DNA of 61,215 nt from Bacteroidaceae bacterium (GTDB lineage Bacteria > Bacteroidota > Bacteroidia > Bacteroidales > Bacteroidaceae). Positions 42,730 to 50,420 of the stretch are shown in pieces. The notes under the pieces were generated by a model. The model saw nothing but the letters and a program-made list of their open reading frames with translations, was not told where the DNA came from and made no database searches. The DNA is taken from positions 1-61,215 of the forward strand of contig JAFTAJ010000020.1 of assembly GCA_017458585.1 (NCBI GenBank), in the 5' to 3' direction. A program made the translations under genes and the position numbers. Each line of letters starts with the position of its first letter. Positions within the stretch are counted from its first letter, which is position 1.

Positions 42730-45700
42730 CTATTCTCCCTTGATAATTATCGAGTAGATAGCCACCACGTCGGCGGTGTTGACGGAGCCGTCGTTGTTGA
42801 CGTCAGCAGCTTCGCGGGTGAAGCCGGAGGCATCGCCCTTCTCGATGTAGGTGTAGACGGCTACTACGTCGGCGGTGTTGACCTTGCCATCGCCGTTGAC
42901 GTCGCCCTTCTTGCGGAGTACGTCAGAAACGAGGCGCACGCTGTAGCCATTTTCGCGGCCCATAGACCAGTCGGCATCGAAAGAGTATTCTGCGAAGTAG
43001 AAGCTAACAGCTTCGTTATCGTTCTTGGCAGAAGAGGTCCAGTAGTAGCCCCATTCGCCCAAGCCTTTATATTCGGTGGCGCCATAGCGATAACCTGCTG
43101 CGGGCAGGAATACGGCTCCGGCCTGTTCCATCTTTGCCCAGTCGTCGGCATCATAGACATTTACGTCCCAGGTCTGCGCATTCTTGGTGAACTCCAGTCC
43201 TTCGGGCAGTGTCCAGTCGTCGGGCAGGATGATGTAGCCGTGCATGTTGCAGGCAGTGGCTCGTCCAGTTCCCCTGTTGGGACGGGTGTAGAACAGGTAG
43301 TACCACTCGTCGGCTGTGAGTGTGCGCCACTTTAAGCCTGCGTTGTTGGTGATTGACTCCGAATTGTAAACACCCCAGTCGTAATCGGTGCCGGCAATGT
43401 CGTTGGTGCCGTCGCCATAGTCTGTGGAAGTGGTTGAGGTCATCCACGGGTTTTTGCCATTGTAGCCGCTGGTGCCCCATCCGAAGACGTCGATGAAGTC
43501 GGTGTAATCTTCAGCAATGTTTGAGTTCTTGTCTCCCTGGGCGTCATATTGGTTCTCGGCAAAGCGCCATGTGTTGGTGCTGGCTTTGTACTGCAGGTTG
43601 CCCTGTGAGAAGATGACCTGCTTGCCCTCGGCAACAGAGAACTGGCCGGGGAGAATCTTGCCCTCGACTTTTCTGGTGCCGAAGTGTGTTACGACGCTTA
43701 TGGTGGGAACGCCGTCGAGTTCTCCGTTAAACATTACTTCGGCTTTGCGGCCATTAACCCATGCTGTCACATTGGGTGAGAATGCGCAGTAGGGTTTGTT
43801 GGCTTCTATAAGGACATTATGGGTGAAGTCTTTTTCTTTGTCGAACGGTCCTCCGGGGTTCCAATAGTTCAGCCATCCAATCTTGTAGAGTGATGTCTCG
43901 AGGTCGCTTTCTGCAGGATAGAGAATCTTGGATGATGGTACCTCTCCCTCCACCGGTTCGTTTATCTGGATGTTGACAGAACTGATATATGTGGTGTCAA
44001 TCGTAGGAGGTGGTGCTTCGCCGCCATAGTAAACGGTTAGCCACAGTTCGGGGCTGCCATCTGAGGCAGTGCCTCCCTCGCATATTGCGGTTCTTCCATT
44101 TATGGTATATTGGTCGGTGGTGACAAAAGTGTACCCGGTCTTGGCCTTAAGCCCTACCATGAAGGAGTACTCCTGAGTGCAGTCATACGGCTTGCCTGTC
44201 TTTATCCAGGTGCCACTTATCCATTCTGCAGACATAATTGTATAGTTCAGTACATCAAGCAGGACGTCGTTGGGGGTGAGTATTTCATTGGACAGAGGCT
44301 GGCCGTGTTCAGGCTGCGGTATCTCTATTTGTGCTGAGGTGATATATTTTTGCTCTATGGGCACTGTTTTGCCGTAGGATATAGCCAGGGTAACCGCTGG
44401 TGTGCCGGATGCGGTGTAGCCATATGTTACGGCAGCAGCCTGGTCGTTGAGCTTTGCTTCGAGATTGGTGGTGGAGAAGCAGTAGTTCTCCTTGGCACGG
44501 AACCGGACATTTAGGACGTACATCTTGTTGGGGTTGAAGGAGTCGAGACTGGCGTCCTCATCATGTTTCCAGTACACGCTGTCGATAACCCAGTCGTAGT
44601 ATTTGGCATCTCTTCCTACAGGAGATGTAACCGTGGTGGAGAGGGGCTGTCCCTCCACGGGCTCGGCCACGCGGGCATATACCATAGTGATTGGCACGCC
44701 GCCCGGGGGCGCGGGCACGACGTAGTCTGACACAACAAAACGCCGTTGGGTGGAAGTTGCCGAGACACTTGAGCTCTGGATTTCCTGATCATCCACATAG
44801 GCTTTCGGATTATTGCCGAAGGTATAGCCATCGTCAAGGGTTACGGTGAAGATAATGTTGTATTTTGAGTTCAGGCTGAAGGTGGTGGGTGTCACCGATT
44901 TCCAGCTTTCTCCATCCCATTTTGCGTATCTTACTTCAACAAGGGCGTGCTCTGTGAGCGAAGTGACGGTGTAGTCGGCAGACCTCGTAGCGACGGGCAT
45001 GTCGAAGTCAGTGAGGCGGACTTCATTGACAATTTTTCCGCCATCATCAAGCGGGTAAATTTGAGGTTCGAACCACGAGAGCCAGGCATTTCTGCCTGTG
45101 CTACGTCCCCAGTAATCATCAAACTCGTCGGTGTATTCGTCGGGATATTTGGCAAATATTTTGGTTTGGCCGTTGCCGACATTGTAGAACTGCCTTGCCA
45201 GAGGCTGGATGCTGGGCTTGTGAGAGTAGCAGTGCATCTCCTTGAGGGAAGGACAATCTTCGAAGGCACTGCGCCCTACAGTCACGTTGCCGCCGTAGAA
45301 GTCAATATATTCCAAATTACCGCAACAACAGAAAGCCTGCTGCCGGATATCCAACGTTTCACCGGTGAAAACCAAACGCTTCATAGTGCTATACTCGAAA
45401 GCCCCTTCTTCTATTACGGTGATGTTTTCGGGGATGATGACAATCGGGTTTTCGAATTCTGTCTGTGCGAATGCAGATTTACCAATAATTTGTGCTTCGC
45501 TGGGAATCTTGGAGTTCTTGCATCCGGCTATCACGGTCTTCGTCTTTTTCTCCATAATCACGTAGCTGCCCGACGGGCTGGAGTAGTAGCTGTTGCCGCT
45601 CTCCACCTCAAGGCGCTTCAGAGCTTTGCACGTGTTTGTTATATGTTCCCCGATATAGGAAGTACGCTTGGGAATAATCAGTTCCTCAATGTTAGAAAGC

Positions 45701-46083
45701 ATAAAGGCATAATCGTAAATGGTCGTGAGAGTCGAAGGAAGAGAGATTCCCCTTATGTTTGCACCCCAAAAGGCGTATTCAAATATATACGAAACACCTT
45801 CGGGCAGTTTGAAGTCATAGCCTGAATAGTAATAGTAGTAGAAAGCATCGGACTCAATGTCTGCGACGCTCCCGGGCAAGGTAACCTTCGCAAAGCAATG
45901 GTAGAAGGCATACGGGCCTACGGCTCTTATGGTGTACTGTCCCATTTTCTCGGGCACGATAATCTCGCCCTCATAGTCTGTGTCGGTCAACGACAGAGAG
46001 TTGTGGGGGCCGTCATCATTGGTGTATCCGTAGATGCGTAGCCATTTGTTTTGTTCGCTCATAATCTGGAACATCATCTCCAC
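42730..46083 (-). CDS. BspA-like leucine-rich repeat surface protein with dockerin-like end (signal peptide out of frame)
   Basis: The continuous frame gives 1117 residues from a GTG at 46083, but this is not a natural start. Upstream, an ATG at 46210 encodes a good signal peptide in another frame; see the frameshift entry. The mature protein has BspA-type LRR_5 repeats (about 50-330), four repeats of a 110-residue beta-type module marked by EPVEGxP (about 360-820), a FISUMP-like domain (about 830-1050), and two dockerin-like loops, DVNGDGKVNTADVVAVYTYI and a DVNNDGSVNTADVVAIY copy, at the end. BspA proteins bind host proteins or other bacteria. It is a paralogue of 47789-50281. Confidence 0.82.
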   Translation of the reverse strand: MEMMFQIMSEQNKWLRIYGYTNDDGPHNSLSLTDTDYEGEIIVPEKMGQYTIRAVGPYAFYHCFAKVTLPGSVADIESDAFYYYYYSGYDFKLPEGVSYIFEYAFWGANIRGISLPSTLTTIYDYAFMLSNIEELIIPKRTSYIGEHITNTCKALKRLEVESGNSYYSSPSGSYVIMEKKTKTVIAGCKNSKIPSEAQIIGKSAFAQTEFENPIVIIPENITVIEEGAFEYSTMKRLVFTGETLDIRQQAFCCCGNLEYIDFYGGNVTVGRSAFEDCPSLKEMHCYSHKPSIQPLARQFYNVGNGQTKIFAKYPDEYTDEFDDYWGRSTGRNAWLSWFEPQIYPLDDGGKIVNEVRLTDFDMPVATRSADYTVTSLTEHALVEVRYAKWDGESWKSVTPTTFSLNSKYNIIFTVTLDDGYTFGNNPKAYVDDQEIQSSSVSATSTQRRFVVSDYVVPAPPGGVPITMVYARVAEPVEGQPLSTTVTSPVGRDAKYYDWVIDSVYWKHDEDASLDSFNPNKMYVLNVRFRAKENYCFSTTNLEAKLNDQAAAVTYGYTASGTPAVTLAISYGKTVPIEQKYITSAQIEIPQPEHGQPLSNEILTPNDVLLDVLNYTIMSAEWISGTWIKTGKPYDCTQEYSFMVGLKAKTGYTFVTTDQYTINGRTAICEGGTASDGSPELWLTVYYGGEAPPPTIDTTYISSVNIQINEPVEGEVPSSKILYPAESDLETSLYKIGWLNYWNPGGPFDKEKDFTHNVLIEANKPYCAFSPNVTAWVNGRKAEVMFNGELDGVPTISVVTHFGTRKVEGKILPGQFSVAEGKQVIFSQGNLQYKASTNTWRFAENQYDAQGDKNSNIAEDYTDFIDVFGWGTSGYNGKNPWMTSTTSTDYGDGTNDIAGTDYDWGVYNSESITNNAGLKWRTLTADEWYYLFYTRPNRGTGRATACNMHGYIILPDDWTLPEGLEFTKNAQTWDVNVYDADDWAKMEQAGAVFLPAAGYRYGATEYKGLGEWGYYWTSSAKNDNEAVSFYFAEYSFDADWSMGRENGYSVRLVSDVLRKKGDVNGDGKVNTADVVAVYTYIEKGDASGFTREAADVNNDGSVNTADVVAIYSIIIKGE

Positions 46084-46150
46084 TGAGTGGCTGGTGCCGT
46101 TCTTGTCGATGTGGGTGACATAACCGGTAATGACGTCACCGGTGGCAGCG

Positions 46151-46210
46151 CTAGTCTTGCCTACGGCAAACAGCGCAAAAAATGCTTAAAAGAAGCAATA
46201 ACTTTTTCAT
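46151..46210 (-). pseudogene. Frameshifted signal-peptide start of the BspA-like gene
   Basis: From ATG 46210 the frame reads MKKLLLLLSIFC and stops at TAG 46151-46153. Removing one base from the A6 run at 46177-46182 restores MKKLLLLLSIF-ALFAVGKTSA, a complete signal peptide matching the paralogue's MKKVITLLLMLSLFATGKMSA, and joins it to the 1117-residue frame. The cause may be a sequencing error, a fixed mutation or a switchable homopolymer. Confidence 0.85.
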
Positions 46211-46240
46211 TATTTTGGTTTTAAGGTTAATATTCTACGG

Positions 46241-46270
46241 CAAAGATAAGAAATCTTTTGGTAATAGCAA
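46241..46270 (-). promoter_or_regulatory. Predicted promoter of the first BspA-like gene
   Basis: Minus-strand TTG (46268-46270) and TATCTTTG (46241-46248) are 19 nt apart. The leader to the ATG at 46210 is about 25 nt, which supports that ATG as the real start. Confidence 0.7.
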
Positions 46271-46420
46271 TATTTCCGCCCCAAATTCAGCAAGAACGGG
46301 GATAATTTCTGCAAGAACGGGGATAAATCTTGCAAGAACGGCGTTAAATCTTGCAAGAACTGCGTAAGTTTCCTGGGAAGTCGCGGTAAGTTTTTTTTTG
46401 CGTAGTGCGAGAAGTTTTTT
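46269..46420. repeat. Array C: 21-nt period with changing unit sequence
   Basis: Units of exactly 21 nt start at 46269, 46290, 46311, 46332, 46353, 46374 and about 46400. The middle four share the head gcaagaac; from first to last the unit moves from gcaagaacggggataa to gcaagaactgcgtaag and then to unrelated sequence with long T-runs. The period matches arrays A and B. Confidence 0.85.
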
Positions 46421-46431
46421 TATTTTTTTGG

Positions 46432-46565
46432 AAACAAAGCCCCGAAGGGGCGACAGATTTGTCGTACCTTCGGCACTAAAAAACTAATTGGGGCTCCCAT
46501 GCAGGGGTTACGCCCTTCGGGCTCACCGCCTGCCTGTGATCTTTCGTCCCTACGGGACTCTCTGG
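46432..46565. repeat. REP-like hairpin chain
   Basis: Successive palindromes GCCCCGAAGGGGC (46439-46451), CGACAGATTTGTCG (46451-46464) and GTACCTTCGGCAC (46462-46474), then gcccttcgggc and cgtccctacggga stems. In reverse orientation the gaaggggcgacag motif matches the left part of the composite elements at 4642 and 6074, so these are distant relatives. Confidence 0.7.
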
Positions 46566-46570
46566 GATAC

Positions 46571-47629
46571 CTACACTTGCTTCTGCAGAATCCAGCGTTT
46601 GAAGAACGGATCTTCGATGGAATATGTATTTGCGCGAATTACATATCCTGTTTTTGTTAGCCTTTTCAGGCTACTGAAGACTGTGCTGGTAGGCAGGCTT
46701 CCTGTTCCTTGTGGATTTTCGCCTTTGCAGAGTGCCTGCATGACATATTTGTCAGTTCTGTTGAACCCCTGCCAGAGTCGCTCAAAGTCCAGGTCGTGTA
46801 CTTGAGTAAGTCTGTCGAGCGCTTCATCTACCACATTGTCGCTCAGCTGCTCATAGGTTATAAGTTCCCAGACCTGCGAGGCCAGTTGCTGTGTGTAGTA
46901 TGGATGGCAATCGGTGATGGTCAGTATGTCTTTAGCGATATTGTCATCTTTGCGAGGCATGCGACTCATGAGGTAATCATAGAAATCTGCGTAGGGTATC
47001 TTTGCTAAGCGCATGAGCTTGCCGAAATTGTAGAACGGCGATTTCTTCTGTTCAAAGATTTCCATCATCATAGACTCTTGACTGCCCAGGAAGATGTAGT
47101 TCAATCCCTGCTGTGCCTGCATTATGGCACGCAGTTGCCGATCAAGACCCTTCTCAATTGTGGCTATCTCCTGAAACTCGTCTAAGACAACGATTAGTCT
47201 GTGTTCGGGTGTGCTGACATGTTCTAAGAGCAACAAGACATCTTCCAAAAGAATGCGTGTATCTACACGAGGCTGGAAAGAGAGATCTACGCCATCGGTT
47301 ATCGGATTAGTGGAGATAGTGGGGACAATCCTGAAATGCCTCATGTGGTGTTTTATGCGTTCCCACTTGTATATTTTGAAGGCTTCTTTCATCAGCTTGG
47401 TAGCCAAATCTTGGGCGCTGACAACTTGTTGCAGGTTTACAATGATACAGGGACGCTTCAACAGCTTGACGGCTTTTGTTATTAAACTGGACTTGCCAAA
47501 CCTGCGGGGACTAATAAGAATAAGGTGGTTCTCACTGTCCATCGCCTGCATAATTTGTTGCAGTTCAATCTGTCTGTCAGTAAAGAACTCATCTTCAACG
47601 ATAGTGCCGTATTTAAAGGGATTTTTCAT
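46571..47629 (-). CDS. AAA ATPase of the ATPase_2 (archaeal-ATPase-like) family
   Basis: A 352-residue STAND-like ATPase. The P-loop SPRRFGKSS (K46) and Walker B LIVVLDEFQEI (D150, E151) are clear, and the C-terminal part (about 265-350) looks like a winged helix. These ATPases are frequent in Bacteroidales, often near mobile or variable DNA; the function is unknown. It stands between two paralogous BspA-like genes and has its own promoter. The start codon abuts a 15-bp tandem duplication in the leader. Confidence 0.85.
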   Translation of the reverse strand: MKNPFKYGTIVEDEFFTDRQIELQQIMQAMDSENHLILISPRRFGKSSLITKAVKLLKRPCIIVNLQQVVSAQDLATKLMKEAFKIYKWERIKHHMRHFRIVPTISTNPITDGVDLSFQPRVDTRILLEDVLLLLEHVSTPEHRLIVVLDEFQEIATIEKGLDRQLRAIMQAQQGLNYIFLGSQESMMMEIFEQKKSPFYNFGKLMRLAKIPYADFYDYLMSRMPRKDDNIAKDILTITDCHPYYTQQLASQVWELITYEQLSDNVVDEALDRLTQVHDLDFERLWQGFNRTDKYVMQALCKGENPQGTGSLPTSTVFSSLKRLTKTGYVIRANTYSIEDPFFKRWILQKQV

Positions 47630-47659
47630 GATGCGAAATTTTTCGATGCGAAATTTTTC
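47630..47659. repeat. 15-bp tandem duplication next to the ATPase start codon
   Basis: gatgcgaaatttttc occurs twice in perfect tandem (47630-47644 and 47645-47659), directly before the ATG at 47629 on the minus strand. It makes up almost the whole leader. Confidence 0.9.
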
Positions 47660-47660
47660 G

Positions 47661-47691
47661 CAAAGGTAAGAAAAATTTTTTATCCCACAAA
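47661..47691 (-). promoter_or_regulatory. Predicted promoter of the ATPase gene
   Basis: Minus-strand TTTG (47688-47691) and TACCTTTG (47661-47668) with a 19-nt spacer, a good Bacteroidota match. Confidence 0.7.
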
Positions 47692-47737
47692 AAAACCACC
47701 CCGTTTTTCGTGATTTACATTACATGGGAAGAAACGA

Positions 47738-47769
47738 AAAGGAGGGACGACGTGAGCCGCCCCTCCTTT
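47738..47769 (-). terminator. Terminator of the second BspA-like gene
   Basis: Arms AAAGGAGGG (47738-47746) and CCCTCCTTT (47761-47769) form a perfect 9-bp stem about 20 bp after the stop at 47789; on the minus strand the stem ends in a short T-run (TTTT). Confidence 0.75.
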
Positions 47770-47788
47770 GTTGTTGGGTTATTGATGG

Positions 47789-50281
47789 TTATTGCGACAA
47801 GAGTCGGAATACCTGCTTGTTGAAGGCTGGACTGCCGGATGCCTCGCTACCGATGATGGCGGTGTAGATGGCTACGACATCGGCGGTGTTGACGTTGCTG
47901 TCGCCATTGACATCGCAGGCGTCGCGGGTGAAGCCGGAGGCATCGCCATTCTCGATGTAGGTGTAGACGGCCACCACATCAGCGGTGTTGACAGAGCCGT
48001 CGCGGTTCACGTCGCCGCGCTTGTGGTTGCTGCCGGGCTCATACACCAGAAAGACGAGGCACTGCGTGTCTTTGTTGGTGGTCATGTAGCCTGCGGGGTT
48101 GCCATAGAGGGTGGCCTTCTGGCCGTTGATGGTGATGTTGGCGTCAGGTGCAAAGAACGTGTAGTCGCCCTTGGCCTTGAGGCGTACCCTGACCTCAAAC
48201 TCCTGGCTGTTGTCATAGGGAGTCTCGTCGGGATACCACTTGACATTGTATAGCTCGTAGCCACGCATCTCCATATCTTCGGTCGTGGGGCTGATGAGCT
48301 CCGATGCGGGCACCTCTCCCTCCACCGGCTCGGGCAGAACGATATTGAGGTCTGTGATGTAGACAGTGTCAGGCACTACGGGCTCCTCCTTGCCGTATGC
48401 CACGGCGAGCAGCACTACCTCTCTGCCCTCGGTGTTGTGGGAGCGGATGACGCTGGCCTCCTTGCCGTTGAGCGTAAAGGTGCAGTCGGCGCCGAAGCAG
48501 TAGTCCTCCTTGGCAGTAACAATCGCTGCGAGGGTGTAGGCCTTGGTGGGGTCGTAGGAGTCGGTGCTGGCATCAGCGCCGCTTCCCCAGGTCACCATGC
48601 TGTAGGTCCACCCCTGCGCGAGGTACAGCTTGCCCGTGGGTCTGGTAACCTCGGTGGACAGCGGCTGTCCCTCCACCGGCTCGGGCACGGTGATGGATAC
48701 GGACCTGACAGGCACGCCGCCCGGGGGAGCGGGAATACGGTAATCGGCAAAGACAAATTTCTTCTGCGTTGGCGTGTTGCCGCTGGCAGTAACATAGTAG
48801 TCTGCCTCCTTGCCGTCCACATAGAGCTTGACGTCGTCAGTGAACTCGCACTGACCATGCGGAGCTGTGCCGAGCGTGATGGTGAATGCCACATTGATTT
48901 GTTCATTGTATCCGGCAGGTTTGGATGGATCGTAAGTCTTGCCGTTCATGCTGTACGAAACCTCGCTTACAGTGGCATACGTCGTGAGAGAGGTGGCCGT
49001 GACATCGCATGGAGACCCTGCCACGGGCCAGTCGAAGTCGGTGAGGTGGACTTCGCTGATTCGCATATAGTCGTAATTGTCAGTATAGCCAATAGGAGTC
49101 GCAAACCACTTCTTCCATACTAAATCGCCACTATCATTTTTGTCGGTATATTCTTCGGGATATTTGGCTAAAAGCAAGACCTTGCTGTTTCCCCACTCCC
49201 AGTCGGAGCCGATGTTATAGAAATGTCTGTAACCAGGATAACCTTCCAAAAAAGAGGGGAGCTTTAAATCAAGCTTAGGCTTGTGGGAGTAGCACCATAC
49301 GGCGAACAGATCTGTACAGCTTTCAAAGGCACTTTCGCCTATGGTTACATTGCCGCCGTAGATGTCGATGCGGTCCATATTGCAGCCTGTGAAAGCCATA
49401 TATAAGATTTCCACTGTCTCGCCCTTTATGATAAGGCGCTTGAATTTGGAATGCCTGAAAGCTTCTTCGCCAATCACACCGACACTCTCTGGAATGGTAA
49501 CAGTCTCATTGACAAATTTGAAGTCTCCAAAAGCTCCATTGCCGATGCGATAAGCCTCGGCGGGAATCTTGGAGGTAGGGCAGCCTGCTACGACAACCTT
49601 CTGCTTGGTGTCCATAATCACGTTGCTTCCGGCAGGAGTGGAGTAGTTGGTGCATCCGCTCTCCACCTCCAGGCGCTGCAGATTGTTGCAACCGTATGTA
49701 ATGCCACTGCCAACCACGAAGGTGCTCTTGGGGAGAACCAACTCCTCAAGCTTAGAATATTGAAAGGCAGCAGCGTCAATGTTCTGGAGGCTGGAGGGAA
49801 GGGAGATTCCCTTTATTTGCGCCACACGAAAAGCTCGCTTTCCTATATACCTCACCTTGGAAGGCAGGGCGAAGTCGTAGCCATCGTATCCATAATTCTC
49901 AAAGGCTTGATCCTCAATCTCCGTAACGCTCTCAGGCAGGGTAATCTTGGCCTTGCAATTTTTGAAAGCATGTTCGCCTACGGATGTGATGGTCCAACCG
50001 GCGTCATTGCTGGGGAAGATAATCTCACAGCCTTCAAAGTAGGGACCAACCTGATCGATGACTTCTTGGTTTCTGTTAGTTTCTACGCAGCTTTTCTTGT
50101 TATCATCGGTTGCGCTAATAATACGTATCCTGTTTAGACTAGTACTAGTTATTTCATAACGAAACTCAATGGTGCGCTGGCTTTTGTCAGGGAGAATGCA
50201 GGTCGCATACCCCCAACCCGCACTCATCTTGCCCGTCGCAAACAGCGAGAGCATAAGCAAAAGAGTAATAACTTTTTTCAT
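47789..50281 (-). CDS. BspA-like leucine-rich repeat surface protein with dockerin-like end
   Basis: An 830-residue secreted protein: signal peptide MKKVITLLLMLSLFATGKMSA, LRR_5/BspA repeats (about 95-330), three repeats of the EPVEGxP beta module (about 400-755), and two dockerin-like loops, DVNRDGSVNTADVVAVYTYI and DVNGDSNVNTADVVAIY. It lacks the FISUMP-like domain present in its paralogue. Dockerin loops bind calcium and dock to cohesins in cellulosomes; no cohesin is in the window, so their partner is unknown. A tail of about 18 residues follows the last loop. Confidence 0.88.
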   Translation of the reverse strand: MKKVITLLLMLSLFATGKMSAGWGYATCILPDKSQRTIEFRYEITSTSLNRIRIISATDDNKKSCVETNRNQEVIDQVGPYFEGCEIIFPSNDAGWTITSVGEHAFKNCKAKITLPESVTEIEDQAFENYGYDGYDFALPSKVRYIGKRAFRVAQIKGISLPSSLQNIDAAAFQYSKLEELVLPKSTFVVGSGITYGCNNLQRLEVESGCTNYSTPAGSNVIMDTKQKVVVAGCPTSKIPAEAYRIGNGAFGDFKFVNETVTIPESVGVIGEEAFRHSKFKRLIIKGETVEILYMAFTGCNMDRIDIYGGNVTIGESAFESCTDLFAVWCYSHKPKLDLKLPSFLEGYPGYRHFYNIGSDWEWGNSKVLLLAKYPEEYTDKNDSGDLVWKKWFATPIGYTDNYDYMRISEVHLTDFDWPVAGSPCDVTATSLTTYATVSEVSYSMNGKTYDPSKPAGYNEQINVAFTITLGTAPHGQCEFTDDVKLYVDGKEADYYVTASGNTPTQKKFVFADYRIPAPPGGVPVRSVSITVPEPVEGQPLSTEVTRPTGKLYLAQGWTYSMVTWGSGADASTDSYDPTKAYTLAAIVTAKEDYCFGADCTFTLNGKEASVIRSHNTEGREVVLLAVAYGKEEPVVPDTVYITDLNIVLPEPVEGEVPASELISPTTEDMEMRGYELYNVKWYPDETPYDNSQEFEVRVRLKAKGDYTFFAPDANITINGQKATLYGNPAGYMTTNKDTQCLVFLVYEPGSNHKRGDVNRDGSVNTADVVAVYTYIENGDASGFTRDACDVNGDSNVNTADVVAIYTAIIGSEASGSPAFNKQVFRLLSQ

Positions 50282-50316
50282 GTTTTTGTTGGTTTATAAG
50301 TTTTTGATTATTGCTG

Positions 50317-50324
50317 CAAAGATA
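50317..50324 (-). promoter_or_regulatory. Predicted -7 box of the second BspA-like gene
   Basis: Minus-strand TATCTTTG, 36 bp before the start codon at 50281. No clear -33 element was found. Confidence 0.5.
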
Positions 50325-50388
50325 ATACTTTTTCCTTACAGACCGCACATTTCGTGCTGAAAAACTATCAATATCGCAAGAAAACTGT

Positions 50389-50396
50389 TATCTTTG
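50389..50396 (+). promoter_or_regulatory. Predicted -7 box of the glycosidase-like gene
   Basis: TATCTTTG followed by the gene start about 25 bp later. It lies back to back with the promoter of the BspA-like gene in a 140-bp divergent region. Confidence 0.55.
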
Positions 50397-50420
50397 CACA
50401 AAACTTACAAACTTATGATT

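Larger units (their letters stand above)
46211..46570. other. Gene-free gap: promoter, array C and REP-like hairpins
   Basis: This 360-bp gap holds the promoter of the BspA-like gene (46241-46270), periodic array C (46269-46420), and a chain of REP-like hairpins (46432-46565). No coding sequence is supported. Confidence 0.8.
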
